The notes: generated by a model not told the origin, from the sequence alone. Counted from the stretch's first letter, positions 8,930 to 20,320 are shown. The stretch: 64,000 nt of DNA from Nocardioides insulae DSM 17944 (GCF_000422825.1 NZ_KE383929.1:62001-126000); one strand, 5' to 3'. A program made the numbers and translations.

Positions 8930-9856
8930 ATGAGGGACGTGATCGAGATCCGCGGGCTGGTCAAGACCTTCGGCCGCTTCCGGGCGCTCGACGAGCTGGA
9001 CCTGACCGTGGCCCAGGGGGAGGTGCACGGATTCCTCGGCCCGAACGGGGCGGGGAAGTCCACCACGATCCGGGTCCTCCTCGGTCTGCTGCGGCGCGAC
9101 TCGGGCACGGCCACGGTGTTCGGTGAGGACGTGTGGAGCGAGTCGGTGTCGATCCACCGCCGGCTGGCCTACGTGCCCGGGGACGTGAGCCTGTGGCCCA
9201 ACCTGTCGGGCGGCGAGGTGATCGACCTGCTCGGGCAGATGCGCGGCGGGCTGCGCGCCGACCGACGCGAGGAGCTGCTCGAGGCCTTCGAGCTGGACCC
9301 TCGGAAGAAGGCCCGCACCTACTCCAAGGGCAACCGGCAGAAGGTCGCACTGGTGGCCGCGCTGGCCGCCGACGTGGAGCTGCTGATCCTGGACGAACCC
9401 ACCTCGGGGCTGGACCCGTTGATGGAGGCGACCTTCCAGCGGTGCGTCCGGGAGTTCTGCGACCGCGGCGGCACCGTCCTGCTCTCCAGCCACATCCTGG
9501 GTGAGGTGGAGGAGCTGTGCGACCGGGTGAGCATCATCCGCACCGGGCGGATCGTGGAGACCGGCACCCTGGCCGAGCTGCGCCACCTGACCCGCACCAG
9601 CGTGCGAGCCGAGCTGGCGGCACCGGCAGCCGGGCTCGGCGAGCTCGCCGGCGTGCACGACCTGATCGCCGAGGGGCGGCGGGTGAGCTTCTCCGCGGAG
9701 ACCGACGCTCTGGATGCCGCCATCGGCCAACTGAGCGAAGCCGGCATCCGGACGCTCACGAGCCAGCCGCCCACCCTCGAGGAGCTCTTCCTGCGCCACT
9801 ACGGCGACATCCTCGAGGACGAGCCCGGGGCGCCGACGCAGGACGACGGCCGATGA
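8930..9856 (+). CDS. ABC-2 exporter ATP-binding protein
   Basis: 308 residues. The nucleotide-binding domain has Walker [10 protein letters not shown], a [11 protein letters not shown] signature (lower-identity SKGN form) and Walker [13 protein letters not shown]. The C-terminal ~80 residues form the extra domain typical of DrrA/CcmA-like exporter ATPases. The ATG at 8930 is preferred over an upstream GTG because that extension is short and not family-like. The gene overlaps the permease by 4 nt. The pair resembles antibiotic or lipid exporters; the substrate is unknown. Confidence 0.85.
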   Translation: MRDVIEIRGLVKTFGRFRALDELDLTVAQGEVHGFLGPNGAGKSTTIRVLLGLLRRDSGTATVFGEDVWSESVSIHRRLAYVPGDVSLWPNLSGGEVIDLLGQMRGGLRADRREELLEAFELDPRKKARTYSKGNRQKVALVAALAADVELLILDEPTSGLDPLMEATFQRCVREFCDRGGTVLLSSHILGEVEELCDRVSIIRTGRIVETGTLAELRHLTRTSVRAELAAPAAGLGELAGVHDLIAEGRRVSFSAETDALDAAIGQLSEAGIRTLTSQPPTLEELFLRHYGDILEDEPGAPTQDDGR

Positions 9857-11418
9857 CCGGCACCCTGCGACTGCTCCGCTCGGCTCTCCGGCGCGACCGC
9901 TGGATGCTGCTGTGGTGGGCGGTGGGACTGATCGCCCTCTACTGGCTCACCGCGGTCTCGGTCGCCGGCATCTACGACACCCAGCAGGCGCTCGACGAGG
10001 CAGCTGCCGCGATCGAGAGCAATCCGTCCTACGTCGCGCTGTCCGGCCCGGCGCAGGGGGTGGACACACTCGGGGGTCAGGTCGCGTGGAACTGCCAGGT
10101 CTTCGGCGGGGTCGTGATCGGCTTGATGACCATGTTCCTCGTCATCCGCCACACCCGGGCGGAGGAGGAGACCGGGCGCGACGAACTGCTGCGCGCAACC
10201 CCTGTCGGCCGGTTGGCGCCGGCGGCGTCCGGAGTGCTGGTCTCGCTGCTCGCCTCCCTGGTGATCGGTCTCCTGTGCGGCCTCTCGGTCATGGCGACCG
10301 GCCTCGCACCGGAGGACTCCCTGGCGATGGGCCTGGGCCTGGCCGGCTGCGGCTTCGTGTTCACGGCGAGCGCGTGGACCGCAGCCCAGGTGGCGTCCAC
10401 CTCACGGGCGGCGTACGGCCTGGCCGGAGCAGCGGTGGGGCTGGCCTACGGGCTGAGGGCGATCGGCGACGTGAACGCGGCCTGGCTCTCCTGGCTCTCC
10501 CCGATCGGTTGGTACTCGGCCCTCCAGGCCTTCGCCGGCCTCCGCTGGTGGGTGCTGGGGCTCAGCCTGGCCGCGAGTGCGGTGAGCATGGCGCTGGCCG
10601 CCTGGTTGATCACCCGGCGTGACTACGGGGCCGGCCTGGTATCGGCACGGCCCGGACCGGCGGCGGGGCGGATGGGTAGCGCCGCCGCCCTGACCGCGCG
10701 GCTGCATCGTCCGACGGTGCTGGGCTGGATGGCCGGGATGTTCCTCGGCGGGATCGCCTACGGAGCCATCGGCGACAGCCCGGGGGAGATGCTCGGGGAC
10801 AACGAGCAGATGACCGAGATGCTGGCGGCCGGTGGGGTGGACCTCCTGGACGGCTTCTACGGCACCGCGCTCGTGATGCTCTCGGTGATCGCGTGCGGCT
10901 ACGCCGTCGGCTCGGCGCTACGCCCGCGACACGAGGAGGAGAGCACCCATGCCGAGCTCCTGATGTCCACCCGCGCCACTCGCGTCGGATGGCTGCTGGG
11001 GCATGTGGCCGCCACCCTCATCGGCTCCCTGCTGGTGCTGGCGAGTGCCGGGGCGGGGCTCGGGCTGGGCTACTGGCTGGTGACCGGGGACGGCGCCTAC
11101 GCCTGGGGCATCACCTGGCCGGTCCTCCAGTACGTCCCCGCGGTGTTGGCCCTGAGCGGGGTCACCCGACTGCTGTACGGCGTCCTCCCGCGCTGGTGCG
11201 CGCTCGGCTGGCTCCCGGTCGTGTACGTCGCCGTCGTGCTGTTCTTCGGCGAGATGCTCGACCTGCCCGACTGGTCGCGCTGGCTCTCGCCCTTCGAACA
11301 TCTCGCCCTGGTCCCGGCCGCCGATCTCGATCCGACGCCGATCCTGATCATCGGGGCGGTGGCACTGGCGCTGAGTGTCGTAGGACAAGCGGCCTTCCGG
11401 AGGCGCGATGTCGGCTAG
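9853..11418 (+). CDS. ABC-2 exporter permease (two fused membrane halves)
   Basis: 521 residues with about 12 hydrophobic segments in two homologous halves. The first runs from [16 protein letters not shown] to about residue 265; the second starts near [37 protein letters not shown] and the matching [21 protein letters not shown] mark the equivalent cytoplasmic loops. This tandem layout matches tetronasin-type exporter permeases. The ATG at 9853 overlaps the ATPase stop, so both subunits are co-translated. Confidence 0.85.
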   Translation: MTGTLRLLRSALRRDRWMLLWWAVGLIALYWLTAVSVAGIYDTQQALDEAAAAIESNPSYVALSGPAQGVDTLGGQVAWNCQVFGGVVIGLMTMFLVIRHTRAEEETGRDELLRATPVGRLAPAASGVLVSLLASLVIGLLCGLSVMATGLAPEDSLAMGLGLAGCGFVFTASAWTAAQVASTSRAAYGLAGAAVGLAYGLRAIGDVNAAWLSWLSPIGWYSALQAFAGLRWWVLGLSLAASAVSMALAAWLITRRDYGAGLVSARPGPAAGRMGSAAALTARLHRPTVLGWMAGMFLGGIAYGAIGDSPGEMLGDNEQMTEMLAAGGVDLLDGFYGTALVMLSVIACGYAVGSALRPRHEEESTHAELLMSTRATRVGWLLGHVAATLIGSLLVLASAGAGLGLGYWLVTGDGAYAWGITWPVLQYVPAVLALSGVTRLLYGVLPRWCALGWLPVVYVAVVLFFGEMLDLPDWSRWLSPFEHLALVPAADLDPTPILIIGAVALALSVVGQAAFRRRDVG

Positions 11419-11428
11419 CTTGTGAGAT

Positions 11429-12337
11429 GTGTGGGAGCCGGAGCCCGACTGGCACCCGATGCCGGCCGGCACCGGGCCCTCCACCCTGGGGGTGTGGCGG
11501 GCCGAGGAGAGCGGCGTACCGCTGGTGGTCAAGCGGCTGGCCGCCCCGCAGGATCACGACCTGCCGGAGCTGAGCGACCGCAGGCACTTCGCCTACTGGC
11601 GACGAGCGGCCGACGTCGCCTCCTACTCACTGGTGGCGGACACCGCGGGATTGCGCGGGCCCTCCTACTCCCGGGTCGAGGAGGACGAGCACGGCATCAC
11701 CCTGGTCACCGAGTGGGTCGAGGACGCCGCCAATTCGGGACTCTTCCTGGCGCACGCGATGGGGCGTTTCGCCGCCGTGGACCTGGCCGCGGTGCGCTGG
11801 CTGGCCCGTGACCAGCTCCGTGACCGGCTCGCGCGGGTCGAGCGTCGCGGCGGCTGGGCGACGCTGTCGCAGACCTCGGCCGCCGAGGTCGCCGAGGTGC
11901 TCTGGGAGCTGCGGTGGCGCTTCGTCGACGAGCTGGACCGGTTGCCCCAGGTGGTCCAGCACGGCGACCCGGTCCCGGCCAACCTGCCCGGTCGGCACGG
12001 CGACCGGGCCGTCGCGGTGGACTGGGGGTCGCTGGGCTACGGGCCGGCCGGCGCCGATCTGGGCTACTACCTGCTGAGCGCCCGCGAGGCCTTCGAGCCT
12101 CTCCTGGACGCCTACCTGCTCGGGCTCCCGGACGGGATCGCCACGCGAGACCAGGTGGCCCACGCGGCACAGGTCACCTCGGTCTACACCGTCTTCACCC
12201 GTGCCGACTGGGCGCTGTCGCGGGTGAGCGGCGGCGAAGGACCCGTTGGGGCGAAGTACCGCCATCCGGCGGTGGCACCCCATCTGCGTGCACTGCAGCG
12301 GCAATTGCCCGCGATCGAGGCGCTGCTGGAGTCCTGA
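11429..12337 (+). CDS. Phosphotransferase (APH-like kinase fold)
   Basis: 302 residues with a degenerate N-lobe (GVWRAEESGVPLVVKRLA, Lys in place) and a C-lobe with VQHGDPVPANLPG (Brenner-type HxD...N) and VAVDWGSLGYGPAGADLGYYLL (metal-binding Asp). This matches aminoglycoside phosphotransferase or fructosamine-kinase-like proteins of unknown substrate. TAGCTT at 11416-11421 lies 7 nt before the GTG, so the mRNA is probably leaderless. The gene follows the exporter permease by 10 nt but may have its own promoter. Resistance activity should not be assumed. Confidence 0.75.
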   Translation: MWEPEPDWHPMPAGTGPSTLGVWRAEESGVPLVVKRLAAPQDHDLPELSDRRHFAYWRRAADVASYSLVADTAGLRGPSYSRVEEDEHGITLVTEWVEDAANSGLFLAHAMGRFAAVDLAAVRWLARDQLRDRLARVERRGGWATLSQTSAAEVAEVLWELRWRFVDELDRLPQVVQHGDPVPANLPGRHGDRAVAVDWGSLGYGPAGADLGYYLLSAREAFEPLLDAYLLGLPDGIATRDQVAHAAQVTSVYTVFTRADWALSRVSGGEGPVGAKYRHPAVAPHLRALQRQLPAIEALLES

Positions 12338-12399
12338 CCGGCCGGGGGAGCGCTGAGGAATTCGGACAGCGGTGCCCGGACTCCTAGACTGGTCCTCTG

Positions 12400-13994
<1,595 letters not shown>

Positions 13995-13998
<4 letters not shown>

Positions 13999-14777
13999 CG
14001 ACCCGCAGCTGGCGCTATCGCTCCTCCGCTCCGACCTCGGACGCGAGCGGTCCCGATCGCCGACTGCTGACCCTGGTGGGTGCCGTGTTCGGCGTCGCCG
14101 GTGTCGTCCTCGTGGTGGTGACCGCCGTGCTCGGCTGGCGGACCTGGTCGTGGCAGTCGGACGCGGACCGTGTCGAGGGCTCCGTGGTCGCGCTGCACGA
14201 GCACCGGGACGACGACGGGTCGCTCACGTTTCGGCCGGAGGTGGAGTACACCGCCGACGGCGAGATCCGCCGGTTCACCAGCAGCACGGGCACCAACCCG
14301 TCGGCCTACGACGTCGGCGAGGACATCGAGGTCGCCGTGGATCCCGACGATCCCGGCGACGCCCGGCTCACCGGCTGGACGGCGTACCTGCCGCCGTTGG
14401 TCACCGGCGTCCTCGGAGTCGCCTTCACCGCGGTGGGCGGAGGGCTGCTGGTGCTGCGCAGGCGCACGCGGCGAGCTCCGGGCGAGCTGCCAGGGGCGGG
14501 ATCGGTCGCCCCGACCTGGCTGCCGGCGTGGGGCGAGGTCGTCGAGTTGGCCCGTCCACGGAGCGGCGACCGCACTGCCCGGGCACGCGGCCCCGTCAAC
14601 GTCACCGTGGTGTGGACCGACCCGGCTGGGATCGAGCAGCTCTCCGTGTCCGCCCACCCCGACCCCGGAGTCGAGCTCGGCGACCGGATCCGGCTCTTCG
14701 CCGATCCGGCCGACCCCACCGACGTGACCTTCGACTGGAACTCCGTCGGGTCCGAGGGCGACACGACGCCGCCGTAG
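13995..14777 (+). CDS. DUF3592 membrane protein
   Basis: 260 residues. Two spans flank an extracytoplasmic beta-rich domain: span 1 near residues 27-50 (LTLVGAVFGVAGVVLVVV), span 2 near 135-157 (LPPLVTGVLGVAFTAVGGG). The intervening VEGSVVALHE...FRPEVEYTADGE is typical of DUF3592. A second soluble domain follows. The GTG at 13995 overlaps the ABC-F stop by 4 nt, implying co-transcription. No function is known for the family. Confidence 0.7.
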
Positions 14778-14782
14778 CCCCA

Positions 14783-14815
14783 GTCGACCGGACGTCGACC
14801 GGACGCCGACCGGAC
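14783..14815. repeat. Three tandem 11-bp repeats upstream of an ABC exporter
   Basis: GTCGACCGGAC is repeated three times head to tail, the last copy with one change (GCCGACCGGAC). The array is intergenic and ends 38 bp before the TAGGCT -10-like hexamer of the next gene. An 11-bp period equals about one helical turn, so a same-face protein-binding array is possible. Confidence 0.7.
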
Positions 14816-14865
14816 GAGCGGTGCCCCTGGCGCGGGGGCTCCGGTCGCGAACTAGGCTCGGTGCC

Positions 14866-16755
14866 GTGGCTGGCAACGTGGGCATGGGCGGGGTCTGGCG
14901 GAATCTTCGGGCCGACCGAGCCGTGCTCGACAACCGGCTCGAGCCCGGCACCGTCCGCCGGGTCCTGGGCTTCGCCCGCCCGCACCGGTCGCTGATCACG
15001 GGGTTCCTCGCCCTGATGGCCATCGACGCGGTCCTGGTGGTCGTGACGCCGCTGCTCACCAAGTACGTCGTCGACGACGGCATCCTGGCCGGCGACCTGT
15101 CGCTGGTGATCTGGCTGTGCGCCACGATGGCCGTGGTGGCGCTGGTGAACGCACTGCTCGGCGTCCTGTCCGGCTGGATCTCCTCCCGGATCGGGGAGGG
15201 GCTCATCTACGACCTGCGCGTCCAGGTGTTCGCCCACGTGCAGCGGCTGCCGCTGGCGTTCTTCACCCGGACCCAGACCGGTGCGCTGGTGAGCCGGCTC
15301 AACAACGACGTGGTCGGCGCCCAGCGGGCCTTCACCTCGACGCTCTCCAACACCGTCTCCAGCCTGATCACGGTGCTGGTCGTCGGCGCCACCATGATGA
15401 CCCTGAGCTGGCAGGTGACGGTGCTGTGCCTGCTGCTGTTCCCGCTGCTGCTGGTCACCTCCCGCTGGGTCGGGTCGCGACTGGCCGGTCTGACCCGGCG
15501 GCAGATGGACGGGAATGCCGTACTAGCCACCGGCATGACCGAACGCTTCAACGTCGGCGGCGCGCTGCTGCTCAAACTGTTCGGCCGGCGGGAGGAGGAG
15601 GACGTCGCCTTCGCCGTGAACGCCGCCCGGGTACGTGACCTGGGCATCCAGATCGCCCTGCTGACCCGTGTCTTCAGCATGGCCATGATGCTGGTGCCCG
15701 CGCTGGCGACCGCTCTGGTGTACGGCGTCGGGGGCTGGCTGGTCATCGAGGGCCGGTTCACGCTCGGCACCCTGACCGCGCTCGGCCTGCTCCTGCTCCG
15801 CCTGCTCACCCCGCTGCAGAGCCTCTCCAACGTCCGCATCGACGTGATGACCGCCCTGGTCAGCTTCGAGCGGGTCTTCGAGGTGCTCGATCTGCCCAGT
15901 TCGATCCGGGAGCGGCCGGACGCCGTTGTCCTGCCGCGGGAGGCCGGGCTGGTGGAGTTCGACCGGGTCCGGTTCACCTACCCCCGCGCCGACGAGGTGT
16001 CCCTGGCCAGCCTGGAGACGGTGAGCCCGGCCGCGGCCGACGTACGGTCGGGCCTGGGCGGCGAGGTGCTCCACGACATCACCTTCTCCGCGGGGCCGGG
16101 ACAGATGATCGCGTTGGTCGGTCCCTCGGGTGCGGGCAAGACCACCATCACGCACCTGGTCGCCCGCCTCTACGACGTCAGCGGGGGAGCGGTGCGCGTG
16201 GGGGGCCACGACGTCCGTGACGTGACGCTCCAGTCGCTGGAGGACCTGGTCGGCTACGTCACCCAGGACGCGCACCTGTTCCACGACACCATCCGGGCGA
16301 ACCTGCTCTACGCGCGCCCCGACGCCGAAGAGACCGAGGTGTGGGCCGCGTTGGAGAGCGCCCAGATCGCGGCCCTGGTGAGGTCTCTGCCCGACGGCCT
16401 CGACACGGTGGCGGGGGACCGCGGCTACCGCCTCTCCGGCGGCGAGCGGCAACGACTGGCGATCGCCCGCCTGCTCCTGAAGGCGCCCTCGATCGTCGTC
16501 CTGGACGAGGCCACCGCGCACCTCGACAGCGAGTCGGAGGCCGCCGTCCATCGCGCCCTGGACGCCGCTCTGGAAGGGCGCACCGCCCTCGTCATCGCCC
16601 ATCGGCTCTCCACCGTCCGGCATGCCGACCTGATCCTCGTCGTCGACCAGGGCCGCGTCGTACAGTCCGGCACCCACGTCGACCTGCTCGCCACCGGAGG
16701 CACCTACGCCGACCTGTACGCCACCCAGTTCGCGCCCGGTACCCCTGCGGCGTGA
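14866..16755 (+). CDS. ABC exporter half-transporter (MsbA/MdlB type)
   Basis: 629 residues: a six-span exporter membrane domain (about 40-330; GFLALMAIDAVLVVV, MAVVALVNALLGVLSG and others), then an ATPase with Walker A GPSGAGKTT, signature LSGGERQRLAI and Walker B IVVLDEATAHLDSE. An insertion of about 25 residues lies before the ATPase (SLASLETVSPAAADVRSG). The GTG at 14866 is chosen because TAGGCT lies at 14853-14858, 7 nt upstream; a GTG at 14821 would precede that promoter. It is a single gene, so probably a homodimer; the substrate is unknown. Confidence 0.85.
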   Translation: MAGNVGMGGVWRNLRADRAVLDNRLEPGTVRRVLGFARPHRSLITGFLALMAIDAVLVVVTPLLTKYVVDDGILAGDLSLVIWLCATMAVVALVNALLGVLSGWISSRIGEGLIYDLRVQVFAHVQRLPLAFFTRTQTGALVSRLNNDVVGAQRAFTSTLSNTVSSLITVLVVGATMMTLSWQVTVLCLLLFPLLLVTSRWVGSRLAGLTRRQMDGNAVLATGMTERFNVGGALLLKLFGRREEEDVAFAVNAARVRDLGIQIALLTRVFSMAMMLVPALATALVYGVGGWLVIEGRFTLGTLTALGLLLLRLLTPLQSLSNVRIDVMTALVSFERVFEVLDLPSSIRERPDAVVLPREAGLVEFDRVRFTYPRADEVSLASLETVSPAAADVRSGLGGEVLHDITFSAGPGQMIALVGPSGAGKTTITHLVARLYDVSGGAVRVGGHDVRDVTLQSLEDLVGYVTQDAHLFHDTIRANLLYARPDAEETEVWAALESAQIAALVRSLPDGLDTVAGDRGYRLSGGERQRLAIARLLLKAPSIVVLDEATAHLDSESEAAVHRALDAALEGRTALVIAHRLSTVRHADLILVVDQGRVVQSGTHVDLLATGGTYADLYATQFAPGTPAA

Positions 16756-16883
16756 GCCCTCGCACCGGTGGGCACTGCCCGGCCGGGGGCAACACCCCGG
16801 GGAGTGGGCCTGGGGCCGAGTAGGGTGACGGCCGGTGCCGGCGTGACGGAACGCCGGCGGTGTCGAAGAGCCGAGGAGTCTGG

Positions 16884-17630
16884 ATGGACCTGCAGTTGCG
16901 TGATCGTGTCTACCTCGTGACGGGCGGGAGCCGCGGCCTGGGCCGCGCCACCGTCGACGCACTGGTCGCCGACGGCGCCCGCTGCGTGGTCTCCAGCAGG
17001 TCGGAGGAGACGCTGGCCGAGGTCGCCTCCGCCTACGGCGACGCGGTGCGCACGGTGGCGGCCGACAACGCCGACGTCGAAACCCCCGGCCGGTTGATCA
17101 CCGCGGCCCAGGAGGCGTGGGGCCGGGTGGACGGCGCGCTGATCAGCGTCGGTGGCCCGCCCGCGGGTCCGGCGACGGCGATGAGCGACGATGCGTGGTC
17201 CGGCGCCTTCGAGTCGGTCTTCCTGGGGGCGGTCCGGCTCGCGCGCGAGGTCGGGGCGGTGCTGGGCAGCGGTGGCTCGATGGCCTTCGTCCTCTCCACC
17301 AGCGTCAAGGCACCGGTCGCCGGGCTCTCCATCTCCAACGGTCTGCGCCCAGGTCTGGCGATGCTGGCCAAGAACTTCGCCGACGAACTCGGGCCCCGCG
17401 GGATCCGGGTCAACGGCCTGCTGCCCGGCCAGATCTTCACCGACCGGATGAAGGAGCTCACCGGCGCGGCGTCGGCCGAGGAGGCCCAGGTGCCGCGCAC
17501 GATCCCGATGGCACGGTTCGGGGAGCCCGAGGAGTTCGGTCGCGTCGCGGCGTTCGTGCTCTCGCCGGCCGCGTCCTACCTGACCGGCGTGATGGTGCCG
17601 GTGGACGGCGGCATGACCCGGTCCCTGTGA
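16884..17630 (+). CDS. Short-chain dehydrogenase/reductase
   Basis: 248 residues, classical Rossmann SDR. The cofactor motif is TGGSRGLGRA near residue 13. The usual Ser-Tyr-x3-Lys signature is altered: after the Ser-rich FVLSTSVKAPVAG the sequence reads SISNGLRPGLAMLAK, so the catalytic Tyr appears to be absent (Asn in its place). RVNGLLPGQIFTDRM fits the cofactor-binding NxxxPG region. The ATG at 16884 has a GAGGAG Shine-Dalgarno; a GTG at 16860 is the alternative. The substrate is unknown, and the altered active site leaves catalysis in doubt. Confidence 0.8.
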   Translation: MDLQLRDRVYLVTGGSRGLGRATVDALVADGARCVVSSRSEETLAEVASAYGDAVRTVAADNADVETPGRLITAAQEAWGRVDGALISVGGPPAGPATAMSDDAWSGAFESVFLGAVRLAREVGAVLGSGGSMAFVLSTSVKAPVAGLSISNGLRPGLAMLAKNFADELGPRGIRVNGLLPGQIFTDRMKELTGAASAEEAQVPRTIPMARFGEPEEFGRVAAFVLSPAASYLTGVMVPVDGGMTRSL

Positions 17631-17639
17631 ACGAGCACC

Positions 17640-17671
17640 GGAGCGCTGCGCCCAGAGGGGGTCAGCGCTCC
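17640..17671. terminator. Bidirectional hairpin between convergent SDR and SURF1 genes
   Basis: GGAGCGCTG and its complement form 9-bp arms around a 14-nt loop. The right arm overlaps the last codons of the opposite-strand SURF1 gene, so the hairpin could end transcription from either side. Confidence 0.5.
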
Positions 17672-18573
17672 GCGCGCTCCTTCTCGTACGCCGCCTTGTA
17701 GGCGTCGCGGACGGCCTTCCGCTTCGCGGCCTTGGCCTGGCGCGGCGTCATCGGCTTGGACGTCGTCCCGGCCGGCTCGGGTGAGCCGTCCGGGCCGTCC
17801 GGGGTCGGTGGGCCGGCCGGTACGCGCTCGCCGTCCGCCTCGTCGGGGCGGCGGGTGCGCCACTCGTCGTAGAGGAGGTACAGGAATCCGGTGACCGCCA
17901 GGACGCCGAAGAACCACCACTGAAGGCCGTAGAAGAAGTGCGGACCGTTGTCGAGCTCGGGCAGGGGCTCGGGCGCCAGCGCCTCGGCCGGCTCCGGGTC
18001 CTCGGCGTCGAGTTCGACGAAACCGTCGTACACCGGCAGCCCGGTCGCCTCGCCGACCTTCTTTGCCGACACGGCCCGGGTGGACAGGTCGGTGACGTCG
18101 GTGCTCGACCCGCTGCCGTCGGCACGGAGGTAGCCGGTGATCTCCACCTCCCCGGGAGGTGGCGCGGGGATGTCGAGGTCCTCGGCGTGATTGTTGGGCG
18201 CGGGCATCCAGCCGCGGTCGACCAGCAGCGCGGTGCCGTCCTCGGTGATGAGCGGTACGACGACGTCGACCCCAGCCGACTCGTCCCGGGTGCGGTAGCG
18301 CACCACGACGGTGTTGTCGACGTCGTAGGTGCCGGTGGCGCTGACCATCCGCCACTCGTCCTCGTCGGAGACCTCGGAGTCGGTGCTCATCACCTCGGCG
18401 ACGGGCGCGGGCGCCTTGTGCTCGTTGGCCGAGATCACCGCGTTCGAGGCCTTCTTGGAGTCCAGCCGGTCGAACTGCCAATTGCCCAGCCACCACGTGC
18501 CCAGCACCAGCAGGACGACGACGATGCCGAACAGCACCCAGCGCCGGCTGAGCAGGAAACCGAACCTCCGCAC
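17662..18573 (-). CDS. SURF1-family protein (cytochrome oxidase assembly)
   Basis: 303 residues. Topology is N-terminal span (WVLFGIVVVLLVLGTWWLG, about 11-29), an extracytoplasmic SURF1 domain with LLVDRGWMPAP and VEITGYLRADGS, and a second span (WWFFGVLAVTGFLYLLYDEWR, shown here to its boundary). A charged cytoplasmic tail rich in Lys/Ala/Glu is added. SURF1 helps heme insertion into aa3 oxidase. The GTG at 18573 lies 6 nt after a TAATCT hexamer (18585-18580), so it is probably leaderless. It is divergent from moaA. Confidence 0.85.
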   Translation of the reverse strand: MRRFGFLLSRRWVLFGIVVVLLVLGTWWLGNWQFDRLDSKKASNAVISANEHKAPAPVAEVMSTDSEVSDEDEWRMVSATGTYDVDNTVVVRYRTRDESAGVDVVVPLITEDGTALLVDRGWMPAPNNHAEDLDIPAPPPGEVEITGYLRADGSGSSTDVTDLSTRAVSAKKVGEATGLPVYDGFVELDAEDPEPAEALAPEPLPELDNGPHFFYGLQWWFFGVLAVTGFLYLLYDEWRTRRPDEADGERVPAGPPTPDGPDGSPEPAGTTSKPMTPRQAKAAKRKAVRDAYKAAYEKERAER

Positions 18574-18639
18574 CCAGCGAGATTATCCGGCCGGTGTGCG
18601 CACTCGATCATCGGCGGTGCGCCTGCCTATGCTGGCGTG

Positions 18640-19638
18640 GTGGAGACGACACTGCTGGCGGACACTCACGGCCGGGTCGCGAGTGACCTACGGGTCTCGC
18701 TGACCGACCGGTGCAATCTGCGCTGTCAGTACTGCATGCCCGCCGAGGGCCTCGACTGGCTGCCCGACGACACCGTGCTCACCGACGACGAGGTGGTCCG
18801 GCTGATCCGGATCGGGGTCGAACGGCTCGGCATCCGGGAGGTTCGGTTCACCGGCGGCGAGCCGCTGGTGCGCCGTGGCCTGGTCGACATCGTCCGACGC
18901 ACCCACGAGCTCGACCCCGCACCGGAGATCTCGCTGACCACGAATGCCCTCGGACTCTCGCGTACGGCGGGCGCGCTGGCCGCGGCCGGTCTCGACCGGG
19001 TCAACGTCAGCCTCGACACCGTGCGTCCGGAGAGCTTCGCCAAGATCACCCGGCGCGACCGGCTCCACGACGTGGTCGCCGGTCTGGAGGCCGCGCACGC
19101 CGCCGGCCTCGGGCCGGTCAAGGTCAACGCCGTCCTGCTGCGCGACATCAACGACGGGGAGGCTCCCGAGCTGCTGCGGTGGTGTCTGGAGCGCGGCTAC
19201 CAGTTGCGCTTCATCGAGCAGATGCCGTTGGACGCCCAGCACGGCTGGACCCGCGGAGGCATGATCACCGCGGAGGAGATCTTCGCCCGGCTGGAGGGGG
19301 AGTTCACGCTGACCCCGGCGGAGGAGCCGCGCGGCAGCGCGCCCGCCGAACTGTTCCTCGTCGACGGCGGGCCGGGCACGGTCGGGGTGATCGCCTCGGT
19401 GACCCGCCCGTTCTGCGGTGACTGCGACCGGGTGCGGTTGACCGCCGACGGTCAGGTGCGCAACTGCCTGTTCGCGCGGGAGGAGTCGGACCTGCGAGCC
19501 GCGCTGCGGGCGGGGGCCGACGACGCCGAGCTGGCCCGCCGCTGGGTGGCCGCGATGGCGACCAAGCTCCCCGGGCACGGCATCGACGACCCCGCCTTCC
19601 TCCAGCCGTCCCGCCCGATGTCCGCCATCGGCGGGTAG
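18640..19638 (+). CDS. moaA: GTP 3',8-cyclase MoaA (molybdenum cofactor step 1)
   Basis: 332 residues, radical SAM enzyme. The first cluster motif CNLRCQYC gives Cys25, Cys29 and Cys32, followed by FTGGEPLVR (SAM-binding GGEP). The C-terminal second-cluster region is FCGDCDRVRLTADG with a later Cys in NCLF, and the protein ends in Gly-Gly, which MoaA needs. The GTG at 18640 is 6 nt after TATGCT (18628-18633); another GTG at 18637 is possible. A longer upstream reading frame is the shadow of SURF1. It is the only molybdopterin gene in the window. Confidence 0.92.
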   Translation: METTLLADTHGRVASDLRVSLTDRCNLRCQYCMPAEGLDWLPDDTVLTDDEVVRLIRIGVERLGIREVRFTGGEPLVRRGLVDIVRRTHELDPAPEISLTTNALGLSRTAGALAAAGLDRVNVSLDTVRPESFAKITRRDRLHDVVAGLEAAHAAGLGPVKVNAVLLRDINDGEAPELLRWCLERGYQLRFIEQMPLDAQHGWTRGGMITAEEIFARLEGEFTLTPAEEPRGSAPAELFLVDGGPGTVGVIASVTRPFCGDCDRVRLTADGQVRNCLFAREESDLRAALRAGADDAELARRWVAAMATKLPGHGIDDPAFLQPSRPMSAIGG

Positions 19639-19781
19639 CCGCCGGGCCTGATCGGCGAGTCGGGCGAGCGCCGGGCCCGATGGAGCCCGGTGAAACCCGG
19701 GGGAGCCCGGCGCAGACCGACGGGGCAGATGGGTGGCCCCCGCGCGGCGTCATCCACCGCGGTCCGGCGTAGGCTGGAGGC

Positions 19782-20099
19782 ATGGCCAGGGCACCTTTCG
19801 GGCGCGACGACGAGGCGATCAGGATCACCACCGCGCCGACCACGCACGGCGAGGACATCGCGGGGCGGCAGCGTGCCTACCTGGTCTCGATGAGCATCCG
19901 CGCCCTGTGCTTCGTGGCCGCCGGCGTGACCGCGATGAACGGATTGGTGTGGGTGTGGCCGTTCCTCATCGTGGCCGCCCTGGTGCTGCCCTACGTCGCG
20001 GTGGTGATGGCCAACGCCGCCCACACCAGGGGTGAGGACCTCACCCTGCGGGACAGCCCGTTCACCTCCCACCAGCTCCGCGGCGGGTCCAAGGGATGA
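19782..20099 (+). CDS. DUF3099 small membrane protein
   Basis: 105 residues, matching the DUF3099 pattern: ITTAPTTHGEDIAGRQRAYLVSM followed by two membrane spans (IRALCFVAAGVTAMNGLV and WPFLIVAALVLPYVAVVM), then a charged tail. Two conserved spans separated by a short WVW turn suggest an inner-membrane hairpin. The function is unknown. TAGGCT at 19770-19775 is 6 nt before the ATG (leaderless). It overlaps the next gene by 4 nt, so the two are co-translated. Confidence 0.75.
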   Translation: MARAPFGRDDEAIRITTAPTTHGEDIAGRQRAYLVSMSIRALCFVAAGVTAMNGLVWVWPFLIVAALVLPYVAVVMANAAHTRGEDLTLRDSPFTSHQLRGGSKG

Positions 20100-20320
20100 G
20101 CCTGGCCGACAAGTCCGCCGAGGAACTCTGCTCGGCGAAGGGGTGCCAGGCGCCCGCGACCTGGCAGCTGCAGTGGAACAACCCCAAGATCCACACGCCC
20201 GAGCGCCGCAAGATCTGGCTTGCCTGCGAGGAGCACCGCGAGTCGCTGGGCGCCTTCTTGACCGCGCGCGGCTTCCTCAAGGACACCGTGCCCCATCCGG
20301 CGGAGTCGCCGGCCGAGTGA
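20096..20320 (+). CDS. Small conserved actinobacterial Cys/His protein
   Basis: 74 residues. Conserved-looking features are CSAKGCQAPATW near the start and WLACEEHRESLGAFL in the middle: a Cys-x4-Cys pair and a Cys-x2-His pair that could hold one zinc ion. Homologues next to DUF3099 and fabG-fabI are, as I recall, sometimes labelled acetone carboxylase, which nothing in this short sequence supports. The ATG overlaps the DUF3099 stop. Function unknown. Confidence 0.7.
   Translation: MSLADKSAEELCSAKGCQAPATWQLQWNNPKIHTPERRKIWLACEEHRESLGAFLTARGFLKDTVPHPAESPAE

Noticed and set aside
6518..9799. 1093-codon open frame on the minus strand
   Set aside because: It is the mirror of four well-supported plus-strand genes; composition is Gly/Arg/Val/His-rich with no domain, a usual effect of very high GC.
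17938..18639. Long N-terminal extension of moaA
   Set aside because: The extension lies antisense to SURF1; the MoaA family starts near GTG 18640, which also has a -10-like hexamer.
18505..18700. Separate small gene overlapping the SURF1/moaA divergent start region
   Set aside because: Only shadow frames exist; the 66-bp spacer is needed for the two promoters.
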